Of a DNA stretch of 64,000 nucleotides, positions 51,774-60,700 are shown piece after piece. A program made the translations under genes and the position numbers. Position 1 is the stretch's first letter; every line of letters begins with the position of its first letter. The DNA is taken from positions 62,001 to 126,000 of the forward strand of contig CAMDFX010000004.1 in assembly GCA_945897805.1 (NCBI GenBank), written 5' to 3'. The stretch comes from Chryseobacterium gleum (GTDB taxonomy: Bacteria; Bacteroidota; Bacteroidia; Flavobacteriales_D; Crocinitomicaceae). The notes under the pieces are model-generated. The model was not told the origin of the DNA. It did not search any database and was given only the letters and a program-made list of their open reading frames with translations.

Positions 51774-52775
51774 ATGAGTCCAGATTTAGAAAATTTAGAA
51801 AAATGGTTAGATGAAAAACTTATAAAATCTTTCAGACCTCATTTTGATTCAATCCCTATCAGTAAATCAAAAGGAATTTATTTTTGGTTTATGAAACAAG
51901 ACTGCTATAACCAATTGAGTAAGTATGTCGAGATAAAACCACTAAATTCTTGTTATTCAAAAGAAATTGATGGAGTAAAATATGATTTGGTTTATTTGGG
52001 CACAGCAGGAACAGGTAAGAAAGGACAAAGTAATTTATATGACAGATTTACGTGGCACATTTTACAGAAACACAATGAATCCAATGTTTGTCATGGAACA
52101 TTATCTACCTTAAGGGCTGGTCTTGGTTCTGTTTTATGTGACGATTTAATTCTTTCAAATGCAGAGGAAGAAATTAATTCATTTATGAAATCCAATATGA
52201 TTGTTTACTTCATTGAATATTCTGATGACAAAAATCTGATTGATAGTAATGAGCTTTTCTTAATAAAGGGAATAAAACCACTTTTTAATTTAAAAAATAA
52301 CCCAAATGCCTCTATACAAGGCAGCACTACGCGCTTTTATAAAACCCGAAGAGCTTTTGTATATCAAAATACTAGGTTAAGATTAAATTGTAAAACTGAG
52401 GTTAATTCAGTTTTGGAAAAGATAAATTTGCCAAAAGAAATTGCTCCATCATTTCAACATCAAGTTTTAACTGATGAAAAAGAATGTATAACATTTTTTG
52501 TGTTTAAAAGTCAGGATATCTCAGTTGTTACAAGAGGAATTGATAAATTACCACAAGGAATGTGTAAAATTGATATTTGGGACTCTAATGATACCAAAAC
52601 CACATTTGACAAATGGCATCGAACGACAGGAAAGAATCAAGATGGGCAAAATATCTATACTTATTTTAGTAACACTTCTTCAGACAATAAAACTAAAAGA
52701 TCAGAAATTATTTTTAATTGGATGAATGAAAATAATATCCAAGAAATCACAGTTAGAGTTTGTCCAATAATTTAA
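51774..52775 (+). CDS. GIY-YIG-like nuclease protein
   Basis: 333 residues from the ATG at 51774 (upstream in-frame TTG codons are AT-rich and unlikely). Near the N-terminus KGIYFWFMK gives the GIY strand, YDLVYLGTAGTG the YIG strand (YLG here), NLYDRFTWHIL the conserved Arg, and LFLIKGIKPLFNLKNNP the Glu/Asn helix. The C-terminal 130 residues are unassigned. GIY-YIG nucleases cut DNA as homing or restriction enzymes. The gene is 11 nt before the YaaA-like gene. A restriction role is plausible; no methyltransferase is present. Confidence 0.65.
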   Translation: MSPDLENLEKWLDEKLIKSFRPHFDSIPISKSKGIYFWFMKQDCYNQLSKYVEIKPLNSCYSKEIDGVKYDLVYLGTAGTGKKGQSNLYDRFTWHILQKHNESNVCHGTLSTLRAGLGSVLCDDLILSNAEEEINSFMKSNMIVYFIEYSDDKNLIDSNELFLIKGIKPLFNLKNNPNASIQGSTTRFYKTRRAFVYQNTRLRLNCKTEVNSVLEKINLPKEIAPSFQHQVLTDEKECITFFVFKSQDISVVTRGIDKLPQGMCKIDIWDSNDTKTTFDKWHRTTGKNQDGQNIYTYFSNTSSDNKTKRSEIIFNWMNENNIQEITVRVCPII

Positions 52776-52786
52776 AGCTAAAAAAT

Positions 52787-53902
52787 ATGAATATCAATTG
52801 TCTGAATGATAAAATAGCTAATGCTAATAACCCCTTAAGACCTATTATTTTGAGAGCAATTTTGAATATCTATCAAAATGGAAATAATCAAATTTCTGCT
52901 CAAATGGTGAAAATTGAATGTGGCTTTATTGAAAATACCATTTCTTGGAATAACAGGATTCCTGCAATTTGTAATGCCATGCGAAATTCGCTTGATTGCG
53001 GTGGGAGAATATCAGGAGAGAATAGAGATTTTAATGGTTTTACAATTGCATTCGGCGATAATATTGAGGGATATGTTGTTCCACAAATAAAAATCAAGGC
53101 AGAGACGATTAAGAAAGAGAGTGTCCCAGATAGCATCAAAAGCAACAATAATTTAAAAACATCGAATGAAATTCTTGCAAACCAAAAAATCGAAGATCTT
53201 TTTAATCAACTGAATTGGGAAAAAGTAAAAGATAAAAATAGAAAGAAGCTATTGATAATTGGTTGTTCAGATTCAAAAAATACAGGAGGTAAAATTTCTA
53301 ATTCAACGAATTATTTCATCAATGAAGAAATCTACAGCTCATTAATAGCAAACAGAGAGGAAAGAGTTAAAGAATATCTTCAAATTATCGATATTGAACC
53401 TAATTATTTGATTTACAAAGGTAATAAGTCATTCATCAAGCGAAACAATAAAACGATACCTAAAGATTATTTCAAACATTGTATGGAACAAGGATTGATT
53501 ATGCCTGCAATTGAAAGATACAGTGGGCGATATTACAGGGAAATCGTCAAACAACTTTATAAAGATAAAAATCAAAATGCTAATCTTCATATTTTAATAA
53601 TCTCAGGTTTATACGGTGTAATTGAATTTAGGGATTCTATAATTGACTATCATCTCGATATCAAAAAAAATCCTTGTTGGACAAATGAAAATAATTCAAT
53701 TGTTCACGATACAATTTGTAATTACATCAAAACAAATCAAATTGACAATGAAATGGTATTTTATTCTTTGTCACAATCTGGACCAAACTCATATGTAAAT
53801 GCATTGAAACCACGAGAAGAATGGAAAAACATTTGGATAACGCATGACCAAGGAGATACTTCCGTAAAATTCTTACGAGACTATTTTTTGCCACTGTTAT
53901 AA
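52787..53902 (+). CDS. YaaA/DUF6884-like protein with winged-helix N-terminus
   Basis: 371 residues from the ATG at 52787 (the upstream TTG at 52760 is less likely). Residues 1-110 look like a winged-helix domain (PLRPIILRAILNIYQ..., ISWNNRIPAICNAMRN). Residues 160-370 match a YaaA-like fold: KLLIIGCSDSKN, PAIERYSGRYYREIVKQL, LHILIISGLYGVI. YaaA relatives occur in DNA modification and oxidative stress loci. It overlaps the DUF2779 gene tail to tail by 22 nt. Confidence 0.65.
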   Translation: MNINCLNDKIANANNPLRPIILRAILNIYQNGNNQISAQMVKIECGFIENTISWNNRIPAICNAMRNSLDCGGRISGENRDFNGFTIAFGDNIEGYVVPQIKIKAETIKKESVPDSIKSNNNLKTSNEILANQKIEDLFNQLNWEKVKDKNRKKLLIIGCSDSKNTGGKISNSTNYFINEEIYSSLIANREERVKEYLQIIDIEPNYLIYKGNKSFIKRNNKTIPKDYFKHCMEQGLIMPAIERYSGRYYREIVKQLYKDKNQNANLHILIISGLYGVIEFRDSIIDYHLDIKKNPCWTNENNSIVHDTICNYIKTNQIDNEMVFYSLSQSGPNSYVNALKPREEWKNIWITHDQGDTSVKFLRDYFLPLL

Positions 53903-55866
53903 TTGTTTACCTCCCCAAAATGCTCCCAAATCATCACCATCGCTAAAGTATCTAATTCGCAATAGCTAAGCAATGCCTGAGTAATTTTCTCTCGTTCATT
54001 TTCTGTCATATCGGTGTATTGAAGAAACCCATAAGCTGTAAGCGCGGCACCTCCATTATTCAGGTCTTCAATATCAGAAAGTAATTCGTCTAATTCGTCG
54101 TTGCTCCAAGTTTCAAAAACAGAAGGTAACATTTTATATGGACTCTGAACTTCTCCATTTTTGAGGCTTAACCATGAATGATTTTCATCAAAGTTTTTAG
54201 AACTTATTCCAATGGAGCCAATGGGTTGGATGTATTTATTTTTTAAGAATTCACTTCTTCTCAAAAGTGCAGGCAACACTGCTTTAATGGAGTTTGAACC
54301 TTTCGTATGTGGATCGAAATAATACTTTTTGTAAACAGCACATAAATCAACCATGTCGCGGGGACCTTGCCAGAACTCAACACTGTCATTTTTAGAATGG
54401 GTAATTGATTGTATGAATTCAATTAATTCTGCTTTGTCAGATTCATCGCCTTCCTTTAATTGAACATAAATTGCATTCAAAATAGAATTTTCATGATTTG
54501 AATATCTAAAAATTGTTCCTGTTTCACCCAATGCTTTTTTTAATGCTCTAACAAATTCAAAGTTTGGGAAAATGCCTGCTTGGTTTAAGATAAATTCATT
54601 GGCATGTTCAATTTTTCCATTTTCATGCACAATGTGATGTGAAAATTGAAAAGCAACTTGTTCATACGGTTTTAATCCTTTATTGAAGGGGAGAGCGACA
54701 GCACTGGTTTCAAAATCAATGAAATGTAACGGGTAGTTCCATGTTTGCATTTCATCTTTAAGCTCTTTTTTTAGAACGAAAATTGAATCATCATTTTCAA
54801 CTTGTTTTTCAATTTGCAACCATTGGCGTTCGGTACGGCTAATTTTCCCAGCTTCTTCTTTGATTGGATATAAATCTTGATTCAAATCTTCCATCAATAT
54901 CACTTGATTTTCGTTGAACAGTTTTCCTCCACTTTTGAAATCCCAAACTTCCATTAAATTGGGCTTGTTAAATTCAGATTGACTCCAGTTTAGCTGTGTT
55001 TTAAAACATTCTTCAAAGCCAGATTTTAAATGTGGATTATTTGGATCATGTTTGAACTCACATTTTTTGCAAGTAGAAAAAGAGATTGGGAAATTAATTT
55101 TCGAATCAGCGACATAGTTTTTTGCCAAAAATTGGATTCCTTCTTCAAAATCTAATTCAAAATCAGTGCTATATTTATATTGATTCGTTGCTATTTTATC
55201 AATGATTTCATCGATGTTTATTCTGGACAAAACAGAACTTCCACCAATGTCGTTGATGTGGTTTACTAATTGTTTTGTATCTTTTCTTTTGTCTCCATTT
55301 TTTGAGATACGAAATAGTTGATTTAATCCATCAACTTTTGCTGTTTTGTTCTTATCCGCCATCTGCAAATAGGACTTTATTTGAAATTGCGGAAAGGAAT
55401 GCTGAATAACATAACGCTGAAAAGCGACATCAAATAAATAGGGTTTCCAACTTGGCACAAGGGCACCTTTTTTGCCAACAAAAGTATATGGATCTGAAGG
55501 GTCAAAAGACTTTGCTTTCACTTCAATTAATTCAATGTTATTTCCGGTTTTTACCAAAACATCAGTGCGTATGAATAAGTTATCAAACCCAAAAGCTGCT
55601 TCAAAAATCACACAATTCTCTTGTGATAAAAGTGCATTTGTTTCATCAATCGCTTTTTGATATTCATAATGTTCGACTTGAATCAATTGACCTTGTGGGT
55701 ATTCCAGACGCGCGAGTGCCTCTACTTGAAACCCGCCATCTGCTAATGCTTGCAAAAAAGGGTCGTCTAATTTGATGTTGGCATACTCTTTATTTTTATT
55801 CGTGTAATACAACTTAGTTGGACATTCCAAACCCAATTTGTATCTTGATTTTGTTAAGTATCTCAT
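53881..55866 (-). CDS. DUF2779 nuclease-like protein
   Basis: 661 residues. N-terminal Cas4-like PD-(D/E)xK region: LGLECPTKLYY (Cys), a later IELIEVKAKSF catalytic strand and a C-x2-C (STCKKCEF) with a further Cys, which would bind an Fe-S cluster as in Cas4/AddB. The C-terminal half has an RNase H-like exonuclease start (LHFIDFETSAV, acidic pair). The family's function is unknown but it occurs in accessory regions. It follows the ADP-ribosylglycohydrolase gene by 14 nt on the same strand. Confidence 0.8.
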   Translation of the reverse strand: MRYLTKSRYKLGLECPTKLYYTNKNKEYANIKLDDPFLQALADGGFQVEALARLEYPQGQLIQVEHYEYQKAIDETNALLSQENCVIFEAAFGFDNLFIRTDVLVKTGNNIELIEVKAKSFDPSDPYTFVGKKGALVPSWKPYLFDVAFQRYVIQHSFPQFQIKSYLQMADKNKTAKVDGLNQLFRISKNGDKRKDTKQLVNHINDIGGSSVLSRINIDEIIDKIATNQYKYSTDFELDFEEGIQFLAKNYVADSKINFPISFSTCKKCEFKHDPNNPHLKSGFEECFKTQLNWSQSEFNKPNLMEVWDFKSGGKLFNENQVILMEDLNQDLYPIKEEAGKISRTERQWLQIEKQVENDDSIFVLKKELKDEMQTWNYPLHFIDFETSAVALPFNKGLKPYEQVAFQFSHHIVHENGKIEHANEFILNQAGIFPNFEFVRALKKALGETGTIFRYSNHENSILNAIYVQLKEGDESDKAELIEFIQSITHSKNDSVEFWQGPRDMVDLCAVYKKYYFDPHTKGSNSIKAVLPALLRRSEFLKNKYIQPIGSIGISSKNFDENHSWLSLKNGEVQSPYKMLPSVFETWSNDELDELLSDIEDLNNGGAALTAYGFLQYTDMTENEREKITQALLSYCELDTLAMVMIWEHFGEVNNYNSGKK

Positions 55867-55880
55867 TTAAATAGTAGTTT

Positions 55881-56834
55881 TTAAATAGCAGTGAATGTTG
55901 TGCTCCATCTTTTTGCAAGATCGTAAAATTCGTCTTTTTTCGCCAATTTATTTAGCCATCTTTCAGGTATTTCTTTCGCGCCATATTCCAGTGTCGATAA
56001 AGCACCTGTTAATGCTGCGTTTGTATCTGTGTCTCCACCAAAAGAAATGGCATACCATGCACGCATTTCATATCTATTATACCGCATGTAGCAATGGAAA
56101 CACAACAATAATGAATCAACTACATAGCCAGAATTTGATATTTGTTCAACTGGAATCTTTTGAGCAAAATTGGAAAATATAAGTTCAAAATGAACCATTT
56201 CATTTTTCGTTTCTATTTTTTCCTTTAAATACTTTTCTGCCTTATTCATTGAATGGCCATAAACAATCAATTTACTTCCAGTTTTATCCTCCCAGATTTT
56301 TTGAGCCAATTCTAAATAGAGAAAGCAAGCTATTGCGGTGCGAATATTTCCATGCGTAATTGACGAAACACTTTTAATAAATTCAAATTTTTCATCCATT
56401 TCCATCTTCATGGTGTAGGGTAATAATGGAAGTATTCGCATTAAAGAACCGTTTCCACAATCATATTCATTATTGGTAATTGAGCCAGTTAAATCTCCAG
56501 TTTTCTCATATGCTTTAAGTGCAACAGAAGTTGTATTTCCAATATCAAACACCTCATTATGAGCAGTCCAATAATTTTCATTTTTCCATTTCAGAAAATT
56601 ATCTGCTATTCGTTTTATTGAGCGGTCATGAATGAGTGCTTCAATCGTACAGCACATCATGGAAGTGTCGTCAGAGAAAGTTCCGACAGGTTGATAGTAA
56701 GTTCCTTCACCTACCATTTCATCGCCATACTTAAACTCTATTTCATCCGCTTCTAAAAATTCAAAAGGGACACCCAATGCATCTCCAACTGCAAATCCCA
56801 AAATGATTGCTTCTGCTAATTTTTGTTCTTTCAT
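55881..56834 (-). CDS. ADP-ribosylglycohydrolase (DraG-like)
   Basis: 317 residues, full length. Metal and substrate motifs: ILGFAVGDALGVPFEF (start), GTFSDDTSMM (near 52-61) and the C-terminal SFGGDTDTNAALTGA (near 265-280). The enzyme removes ADP-ribose from modified proteins or small molecules using two Mg ions. Placement before DUF2779 suggests an antidote or regulator for an ADP-ribosylating activity; a candidate transferase-like protein lies 5 kb away (50146-50655) but no link is proven. Confidence 0.92.
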   Translation of the reverse strand: MKEQKLAEAIILGFAVGDALGVPFEFLEADEIEFKYGDEMVGEGTYYQPVGTFSDDTSMMCCTIEALIHDRSIKRIADNFLKWKNENYWTAHNEVFDIGNTTSVALKAYEKTGDLTGSITNNEYDCGNGSLMRILPLLPYTMKMEMDEKFEFIKSVSSITHGNIRTAIACFLYLELAQKIWEDKTGSKLIVYGHSMNKAEKYLKEKIETKNEMVHFELIFSNFAQKIPVEQISNSGYVVDSLLLCFHCYMRYNRYEMRAWYAISFGGDTDTNAALTGALSTLEYGAKEIPERWLNKLAKKDEFYDLAKRWSTTFTAI

Positions 56835-56935
56835 AAATGCTAAAAAAGGGAATATATTAATTTATTTTGGAAGAAAAAAAATCAGGGTAATTTATTTATT
56901 GAAAATTATTACCTTTAAGTTCAAATTTTACAAAT

Positions 56936-57778
56936 ATGAATCCTCCAGAAATAGGCTATACTACCGAGCGTTTTCAGGTAAATGTCTATGAAGTATATCT
57001 AGAATTTAAAAACATTTTGAGTGCTGAAGAAAATGCCAGTAATCCTCATGTCATCAATTTGTTGGGGCGTGTTGAAGAGCTTTTTAAGATTTTTTGTAAA
57101 GAAAATGGAATTGAAGACGATTGGAGCGAATACAATAAAAAACGAGTTGGTTTGATTGACAGTTCAAATGCTTTTTGGTTTACGTGGTTTGTATTTGAAC
57201 TGGCTTGTTTTAAAATCAGTAAAATAACTATTCACTTAAATAGTCATTATAATAAAGCTGAAGACAAATCAATTTTTCTCTCAAAAATGTATGACTCAAT
57301 TAACCTGTTAAGTAATATGGGATTGAATATTTTGGAACCAAAAATTGACAAAATATCAAATTGGATAGAGTCTAAAGAATATATTCTTGAACTTAATGAG
57401 GCAAGTAAAAATAAAAGAATTAAACTAGCATGTGATGATGAGGTTGTTTATGATTATTTCAACAAATTAGTTAATCACGAAAAACTAACTAGTGATCAAG
57501 TTGATAGACTAATAAGAGCCAATTTTGAGATTGGAATTAAAGAAAAAAGAACACCATTAATCATCAAACTTGAAAAATCACATCTGACCTATTTTATTAA
57601 AAAATTCTTTGATAAACACTATTGGAATGACAGTAAAACTGTCATAAACACTTCAATATTTCTGATGCAAAATTTTGCTAAATATGATGCAGAGCTAAAT
57701 AGTAAAGACAAACTCATAAATCTTCGTAAAAATTTATCTAAAGGTAGACCGGCAAAATACGAGCTCGACTTAATATAA
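56936..57778 (+). CDS. unknown protein upstream of a HTH gene
   Basis: 280 residues, mostly helical, without known motifs. It begins MNPPEIGYTTERF and ends with basic KGRPAKYELDLI. A TACCTTTA element at 56910-56917 (one mismatch to TAnnTTTG) precedes it. The layout with a downstream excisionase-like HTH recalls cargo of Bacteroidota integrative elements, but no integrase is visible. Confidence 0.5.
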   Translation: MNPPEIGYTTERFQVNVYEVYLEFKNILSAEENASNPHVINLLGRVEELFKIFCKENGIEDDWSEYNKKRVGLIDSSNAFWFTWFVFELACFKISKITIHLNSHYNKAEDKSIFLSKMYDSINLLSNMGLNILEPKIDKISNWIESKEYILELNEASKNKRIKLACDDEVVYDYFNKLVNHEKLTSDQVDRLIRANFEIGIKEKRTPLIIKLEKSHLTYFIKKFFDKHYWNDSKTVINTSIFLMQNFAKYDAELNSKDKLINLRKNLSKGRPAKYELDLI

Positions 57779-57781
57779 ATT

Positions 57782-57813
57782 ATACGGTATCATACGGCAT
57801 CATTTTGTCGTAT
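57782..57813 (+). promoter_or_regulatory. tandem ATACGGYATC operator-like repeat
   Basis: Two head-to-tail 10-bp units, ATACGGTATC and ATACGGCATC, followed by TCGTAT as a partial inverse. Lies between the 280-residue gene and the HTH gene, 45-75 bp before the latter's start. Confidence 0.45.
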
Positions 57814-57857
57814 TTAGTTATAAATTACCTTCACATAATAATTTTTAAAATCTTATT

Positions 57858-58193
57858 ATGAGAAACAAAAACAAATTAATTGGCTCGCTGAACATCTTTG
57901 AATTTCGAAGCATTATTGCCGATGTATTCGAAGAAAAGTTCGCAAAACTGACTAAAAAAACCAAAGAAAAGAAAGAGGATCTAGTTCTTATAAGTAGAAT
58001 CCAGGCAGCAAAGTTTTTTGCAGTATCCAAAACCACCATCGATAAGTGGCGAAGGTTCAAGATTTTACCTCCAGAGATCAGGATGTCTTCCAGGGTGTTT
58101 TTTGATAAAAATCAAATTGTTGAAGCTTTGAGACGAAAGCAGAATAATCCAAGTGAATTTTATAAATCCGGAAGCTATGATAAAGAAAATTAG
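57858..58193 (+). CDS. excisionase/MerR-like HTH protein
   Basis: 111 residues. The C-terminal half holds a winged HTH of the HTH_17 kind: SRIQAAKFFAVSKTTIDKWRRFKILPPEIRMSSRVFFDKNQIVEAL. Such small proteins act as excisionases or recombination directionality factors in integrative elements of Bacteroidota. The start lies 79 nt after the preceding gene and just past the operator-like repeat; it overlaps the next gene by 17 nt. Confidence 0.7.
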   Translation: MRNKNKLIGSLNIFEFRSIIADVFEEKFAKLTKKTKEKKEDLVLISRIQAAKFFAVSKTTIDKWRRFKILPPEIRMSSRVFFDKNQIVEALRRKQNNPSEFYKSGSYDKEN

Positions 58194-58545
58194 ATACCAG
58201 AGGGTCTGTCCGTGCTGCGATAAAGTATTTTTAACGACAAATAGTATTAAATTTTACTTTGATTCTTCGCATCAAAAAAAAGCAAACGATATAACTCAAA
58301 ATGAAAAAAGAAAACAGTTTCAAAAAATAAACAAGCCCATGAATGACACATACCAAATTTACAAGACATTGCTTGGCGAAAAGAATGAAGTTAGAAAATC
58401 TAAGGAATTCCTGAGAGGCCGTGGTGCAAACCTAATATATTTCAATCGTGTATTAAAAATAGAGAATAAAATAGTTAATGTGTTATTTGATATTGCTATC
58501 ATAGAAGAGGGAGAGTTTTTTAATCTAAAAAAAATAGGGTTATGA
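58177..58545 (+). CDS. small zinc-ribbon-like protein
   Basis: 122 residues from the ATG at 58177. N-terminal RVCPCCDKVF is one Cys pair (C-x2-C form); a second pair is not obvious, so zinc binding is uncertain. The rest is helical and basic. Co-transcribed with the HTH gene; its stop overlaps the next start by 4 nt. Confidence 0.5.
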   Translation: MIKKIRYQRVCPCCDKVFLTTNSIKFYFDSSHQKKANDITQNEKRKQFQKINKPMNDTYQIYKTLLGEKNEVRKSKEFLRGRGANLIYFNRVLKIENKIVNVLFDIAIIEEGEFFNLKKIGL

Positions 58546-58766
58546 TGGAAATAGAAATAGGAGAATTTAAAATGGTGGAACCTTCCATAACCTTGGATGG
58601 TCTAGAGCTTGAAAACACCTCACTTAAAAATAGCAAAAACACATTAACCGCAATTGCTGTCGTGACAGTCGTTATCGGTTTATTTGTTTATGCTCGCTAT
58701 TTGCAAGTAAAAGAACAGCTAAAGAAAAATGAAATTCGGATGCTAAAACCTGAAGATGTGGAATAG
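58542..58766 (+). CDS. small single-pass membrane protein
   Basis: 74 residues with one membrane helix (about 36-53: TAIAVVTVVIGLFVYARYL). No family. Last gene of this operon before a strong terminator. Confidence 0.5.
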   Translation: MMEIEIGEFKMVEPSITLDGLELENTSLKNSKNTLTAIAVVTVVIGLFVYARYLQVKEQLKKNEIRMLKPEDVE

Positions 58767-58835
58767 GTAGTTTAGAAGAATTATTAGGAAATTGAAAATA
58801 TATAATAATAGGTAGAATTATGATAATACAATAGC

Positions 58836-58865
58836 AAGCCCCGATTTTTTTTGGGGCTTTTTTTT
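58836..58865 (+). terminator. rho-independent terminator
   Basis: Stem AAGCCCC / GGGGCTT with a 10-nt loop followed by a run of eight T. Ends the 56.9-58.8 kb operon. Confidence 0.88.
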
Positions 58866-58874
58866 GTTATTTAT

Positions 58875-58951
58875 TCATCTTATCAAAACCTACAAAATTC
58901 AGTCTTTTTGCTAAATTTGTTCGTAAAAACAAACAATAAGAAGATAATAAG
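58875..58951 (+). promoter_or_regulatory. attI-like leader, copy 2
   Basis: Second copy of the 848-925 leader, including the promoter -7 element TAAATTTG (58912-58919); the -33 TTG is changed. Similarity stops at a G, as in copy 1, and the HAD-like gene starts 9 nt later. Confidence 0.5.
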
Positions 58952-58960
58952 TGAGAAACA

Positions 58961-59377
58961 TTGAGGCACAGAGTTTATTTAGATATTGATGGTGTTTTGC
59001 TGGATAAGAAACAAAAGCTACCGCATGGTGCCGTAAGATTTGTAAAATTTATCATTCAACATTTTGATTGTTATTGGCTAACTACTCATTGTCGATCAAA
59101 TATAAATAATGCAGTAATTTACCTTTCAAAGTTTTATGATCCTGAAACTATAGAATTACTTAAAACAATAAAACCCACTGACTGGGAAACACTGAAAACA
59201 GAAGCGATTGATTTTGATCAAAAATTTTATTGGTTAGAAGATTACCCCTTTGAATCAGAAATGAAGGTTCTTGAAAACAGGAATGTTATAAGTTCACTTA
59301 TCAAAGTCGATTTAAATGAAACAAATGAATTGGAACGATTGGAAAAACTGCTTTCAAGTTATCTGCTACTAACATGA
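58961..59377 (+). CDS. HAD-like hydrolase
   Basis: 138 residues, TTG start (no other in-frame start). HAD motif I YLDIDGVLLDK (residues 6-16), motif II-like WLTTHCRS (about 39-46) and a late EDYP acidic turn. It lacks a cap domain and may act on a small phosphorylated substrate. Position directly after the attI-like leader suggests a first-cassette gene. A short and possibly decayed member; function unknown. Confidence 0.65.
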   Translation: MRHRVYLDIDGVLLDKKQKLPHGAVRFVKFIIQHFDCYWLTTHCRSNINNAVIYLSKFYDPETIELLKTIKPTDWETLKTEAIDFDQKFYWLEDYPFESEMKVLENRNVISSLIKVDLNETNELERLEKLLSSYLLLT

Positions 59378-59567
59378 AATGTAAGCAGGTAAAAAAATAA
59401 AATACTTAATTTCAAGAGATTGCAAAATTGATATATAAATTCTTATATTTGATTGAAAAATAGGTGTTTTTGATGCTGTGAAAAAAGACTTCAACATTTT
59501 GTGTGAATCATTTTTTGTCATAAAACTAAGCCTTGAGCCATTTTGATAACCAATTAAAACTAAGATT

Positions 59568-59777
59568 TTGAAAAATAAAATTATCCTTCACATCCCCCAT
59601 TCATCAACAAATATTCCACTAACCGAAGGTTTTGTTGTTGAGGAAAAGTACTTAGCAAATGAAATGCTGAAATTGACCGATTGGTACACTGACGATCTTT
59701 TTTATTCTGAGGATGATGAAATGGTTAAAGCAGATTTTTCAAGTGAGCATACCAAATTCACCTCCAAAACAAACTAG
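59568..59777 (+). pseudogene. N-formylglutamate amidohydrolase fragment
   Basis: 69 codons from a TTG. HIPHSSTNIPLTEGFVV and LKLTDWYTDDLF match the N-terminus of the family; the chain is then lost after about residue 59 (KADFS), leaving about a quarter of the enzyme. Truncated relic. Confidence 0.75.
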
Positions 59778-59969
59778 CAATAACGTAAATAAATGAAATT
59801 GAATAGATTAAAGTATAAGCAGAGATAGTAATGGAAACGTAATGCCTAAACTTTTGATTTTGAATGAAAAAAGGAGTTGAAAACTACAAATTTCAATAAA
59901 AAGTCAACTGAAAAACGAAATAAAAAATAGAAAACTACTGAAAAAGAAGATCTAAACATCAATTAATCA

Positions 59970-60031
59970 AACTAAAACTAGGAGAAAATCCAGCAAAATT
60001 TTTAAATACCCATAATTCAAAAATTACTAAC
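59970..60031 (-). repeat. third, inverted copy of the cassette front
   Basis: On the minus strand, directly after GTTAG (60031-60027), the sequence TTTTTGAATTATGGG and then TATTTAAAAATTT aligns with the fronts at 2395 and 4521 (about 32 of 37 bp with the 4521 copy); fragments of the later GGATTTTCTC and AGTTTTAGTT parts are present but in a different order. Confidence 0.6.
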
Positions 60032-60108
60032 TCCTCTGCTGTAAACAACAGACTAAAGCCGCACCTTCATTGCATTACGCTTCGGTTCAAGCCATATATG
60101 TTATGAGC
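60025..60108 (-). other. attC-like site, minus strand (a)
   Basis: Reading the minus strand: R''-like GCTCATAAC (60108-60100) to R'-like GTTAGTA (60031-60025). R'' is complementary at 8 of 9 positions to GTTATGTGC, the start of the cassette that it would close (60709-60701). Internal pairing is weak. Supported by the cassette-front copy at its right core. Confidence 0.5.
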
Positions 60109-60116
60109 TGGTTATT

Positions 60117-60527
60117 TTAATAACAAGGTGTTATGCGATATCCATCACCATTGGGATTTACAGAATCATCTATATTAACAGTAAAATCGAACTTTTTACC
60201 ATCTTTGCTTATGTATAGGATGTAGTCATAATTTCCAGAGTGAGTAAAGTTGTATTTACCATTGATTTGACCATTTACTATCTCATTATATGACTCGGTA
60301 AAACTACCATATCCATTTTGAGTTTTTAGGCTGCCTTTTATCTTCTTTAATAAAATTGATGAATCTTGCCCTCTGTATTTTAGCGAAACAGGGGTGTCAT
60401 CAACATATTCTACAGAAATCTTAAGATTAACATTATTATTACATTCAAAACATCTAAATGACTTTTGTTGAGAAAATGCAAGAATAGCTGTAAAACAAAA
60501 AAAAGTTGTTAAAATATTTTTTATCAT
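60117..60527 (-). CDS. small secreted protein of unknown function
   Basis: 136 residues with a signal peptide (about 1-20, ending AFS-Q) and a compact beta-rich domain with two Cys early (FRCFECNN) and a final Cys (TPCY), which could form disulfides. No family recognised. It fills the cassette between two minus-strand attC-like sites. Confidence 0.55.
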   Translation of the reverse strand: MIKNILTTFFCFTAILAFSQQKSFRCFECNNNVNLKISVEYVDDTPVSLKYRGQDSSILLKKIKGSLKTQNGYGSFTESYNEIVNGQINGKYNFTHSGNYDYILYISKDGKKFDFTVNIDDSVNPNGDGYRITPCY

Positions 60528-60700
60528 AAATCAAAATTAAATAATTATTCCTACTATTTTGGTTTTTCTGATTACACCCCGTTTTTTAGAGCGGTTTCTG
60601 GTCTCCACTTTTGTTTGTCCTTTTTACAAAATATTCTTCAAGAACTATCAAAGTTGACCTTTGTTGGCACTCTTGTTTGTCCTCTATGTCTTTTAAACTT
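60528..60700. other. intergenic, no gene
   Basis: Leader of the cassette gene, reading leftwards; no recognisable feature except that it starts at the site core at 60701-60709. Confidence 0.4.
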
